Source: Peptococcaceae bacterium
Lineage (GTDB): Bacteria; Bacillota; Desulfotomaculia; Desulfotomaculales; JACDOK01
DNA length: 60,235 nucleotides
Assembly (NCBI GenBank): GCA_017656185.1
Contig: JACDOK010000013.1
Coordinates: 1 to 60,235, forward strand
Direction: 5' to 3'
Under the pieces are notes generated by a model that was not told the origin of the DNA, searched no databases, and worked only from the letters and a program-made list of their open reading frames with translations. Positions 59,805 to 60,235 of this stretch are shown one piece after another. Position 1 is the stretch's first letter. Every line of letters starts with the position of its first letter. The position numbers and the translations under genes are program-made.

Positions 59805-60134
59805 GCTTTTACCTCCCGTGCAGGTAGTTTACAAAAAACCCGGCAAAAAAGCAATTAATCCTAGAATACTTATAACCAATACCATTATAATTATTGTCCT
59901 GGCTTTTGAACCAGTAACGCAACCCCGGGAAGCTCGCCCCGGGGTTACCCTAGTTTTTATGTAGCCAGCAAGAAGGAAACAATTGACCTGATTGAACAAC
60001 CGAGAAGCTTTTTGCAGGTTGTCGGTAAATTAATTGATACCGGAGGAGCAGATTTTTCGAATACAGGTAGCAGCCAGCTAACAGGTATTTATAGAGGCGA
60101 GGCCTACTGGAAAAAAGTATTTCGCCCAGCAGGG
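59805..60134. other. Spacer with a 9-bp palindrome; uncertain open frame
   Basis: AACCCCGGG (59921-59929) pairs with CCCGGGGTT (59938-59946); a T-rich stretch follows on the plus strand only. A rightward frame open from 59910 to the window edge reads like protein (PRSFLQVVGKLI, GIYRGEAYWKKV) but has no ATG/GTG/TTG in a sensible place and overlaps the HD-GYP gene, so it is not called as a gene. Promoter of ttuB presumably lies in 59805-59920. Confidence 0.4.
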
Positions 60135-60235
60135 CTAAAAGGGTACAAAAAGGTACCCCTCGGAGGCGGCAATATCTTCCATTTCGTCTTGCGGAATCCG
60201 CAGGAAAGCCTCCACCACCCGGGGATCAAACTGCT
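60135..60235 (-). CDS. HD-GYP domain protein, 3' end only (partial)
   Basis: The last 32 codons plus stop of a gene that starts beyond the right edge of the window. The fragment QFDPRVVEAFLRI is the typical end of an HD-GYP cyclic-di-GMP phosphodiesterase domain (compare QFDPKLVEIFIKV in the protein encoded at 11559-13757), followed by a short tail to a TAG at 60135. Nothing upstream can be seen. Confidence 0.75.
   Translation of the reverse strand, partial: QFDPRVVEAFLRIPQDEMEDIAASEGYLFVPF

Overview
This window looks like a chromosomal segment of a spore-forming Bacillota, most likely a thermophilic member of the Clostridia (Moorella, Thermincola or Desulfotomaculum-like). The reasons are a complete GerA-type germination operon, a cotJABC spore-coat operon, a CIRCE-controlled groESL operon, frequent GTG/TTG starts behind strong GGAGG sites, and a TtuA/TtuB pair. 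That pair makes 2-thiolated tRNA, a modification linked to growth at high temperature. The genus is an inference; no ribosomal RNA gene is present.

Layout. 1-9300: minus-strand operon for trehalose and alpha-glucan metabolism (malQ, treZ, a GH57/DUF3536 protein, treY). 9439-9514: tRNA-Ala(CGC). 9.7-13.8 kb: AT-richer signalling block (degenerate receiver protein, FIST sensor, PAS-PAS-GGDEF-HD-GYP protein). 13.8-17.3 kb: S-layer-homology protein and small genes including a DUF1540 protein. 17.1-21.4 kb: germination operon. 21.7-25.4 kb: small membrane protein, cysK, cation diffusion facilitator, cotJABC. 25.4-27.5 kb: groEL, groES, CIRCE. 27.9-32.1 kb: fdhD lacking its usual cysteine motif, formyl-THF cyclo-ligase, radical SAM/PDZ protein, tsaD. 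32.3-34.8 kb: zinc-ribbon gene with a structured leader, membrane-anchored protein, XRE-S24 regulator, ymaF. 35-40.5 kb: rimI, tsaB, tsaE, thiL, thiC and ThiD2-ThiE, with a TPP riboswitch upstream of thiE. 40.5-42.6 kb: amidohydrolase and a class I amidotransferase.

43-55.7 kb is a nitrogen-assimilation island, all on the minus strand. It holds three glutamine synthetase homologues, a glutamate synthase split into three genes, a second glutamate-synthase-like FMN protein, a flavoprotein lacking its redox cysteine pair, and two REC-ANTAR antiterminators. The leaders of ANTAR1-glnA2 and of glnA3 each carry a promoter, an ANTAR-type hairpin element (two hexaloops with A at position 1 and G at position 4 in the first leader; one clear and one weaker in the second) and an overlapping intrinsic terminator. 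This is the most interesting system here: a two-regulator RNA antitermination circuit over glutamine and glutamate synthesis, in which glnA3 appears to encode a glutamine synthetase that has lost three active-site residues.

The last 5 kb hold an MFS transporter, an orphan two-cluster ferredoxin protein, a VUT/YhhQ transporter, ttuA-ttuB and the 3' end of an HD-GYP gene.

Gene spacers are rich in short-period repeats: a roughly 7-bp-period family, an 11/12-bp-period family, about 100-bp elements with 13-bp inverted ends, and GGGCGGG/CCCGCCC palindromes. Some enter gene ends (tsaD, thiE).
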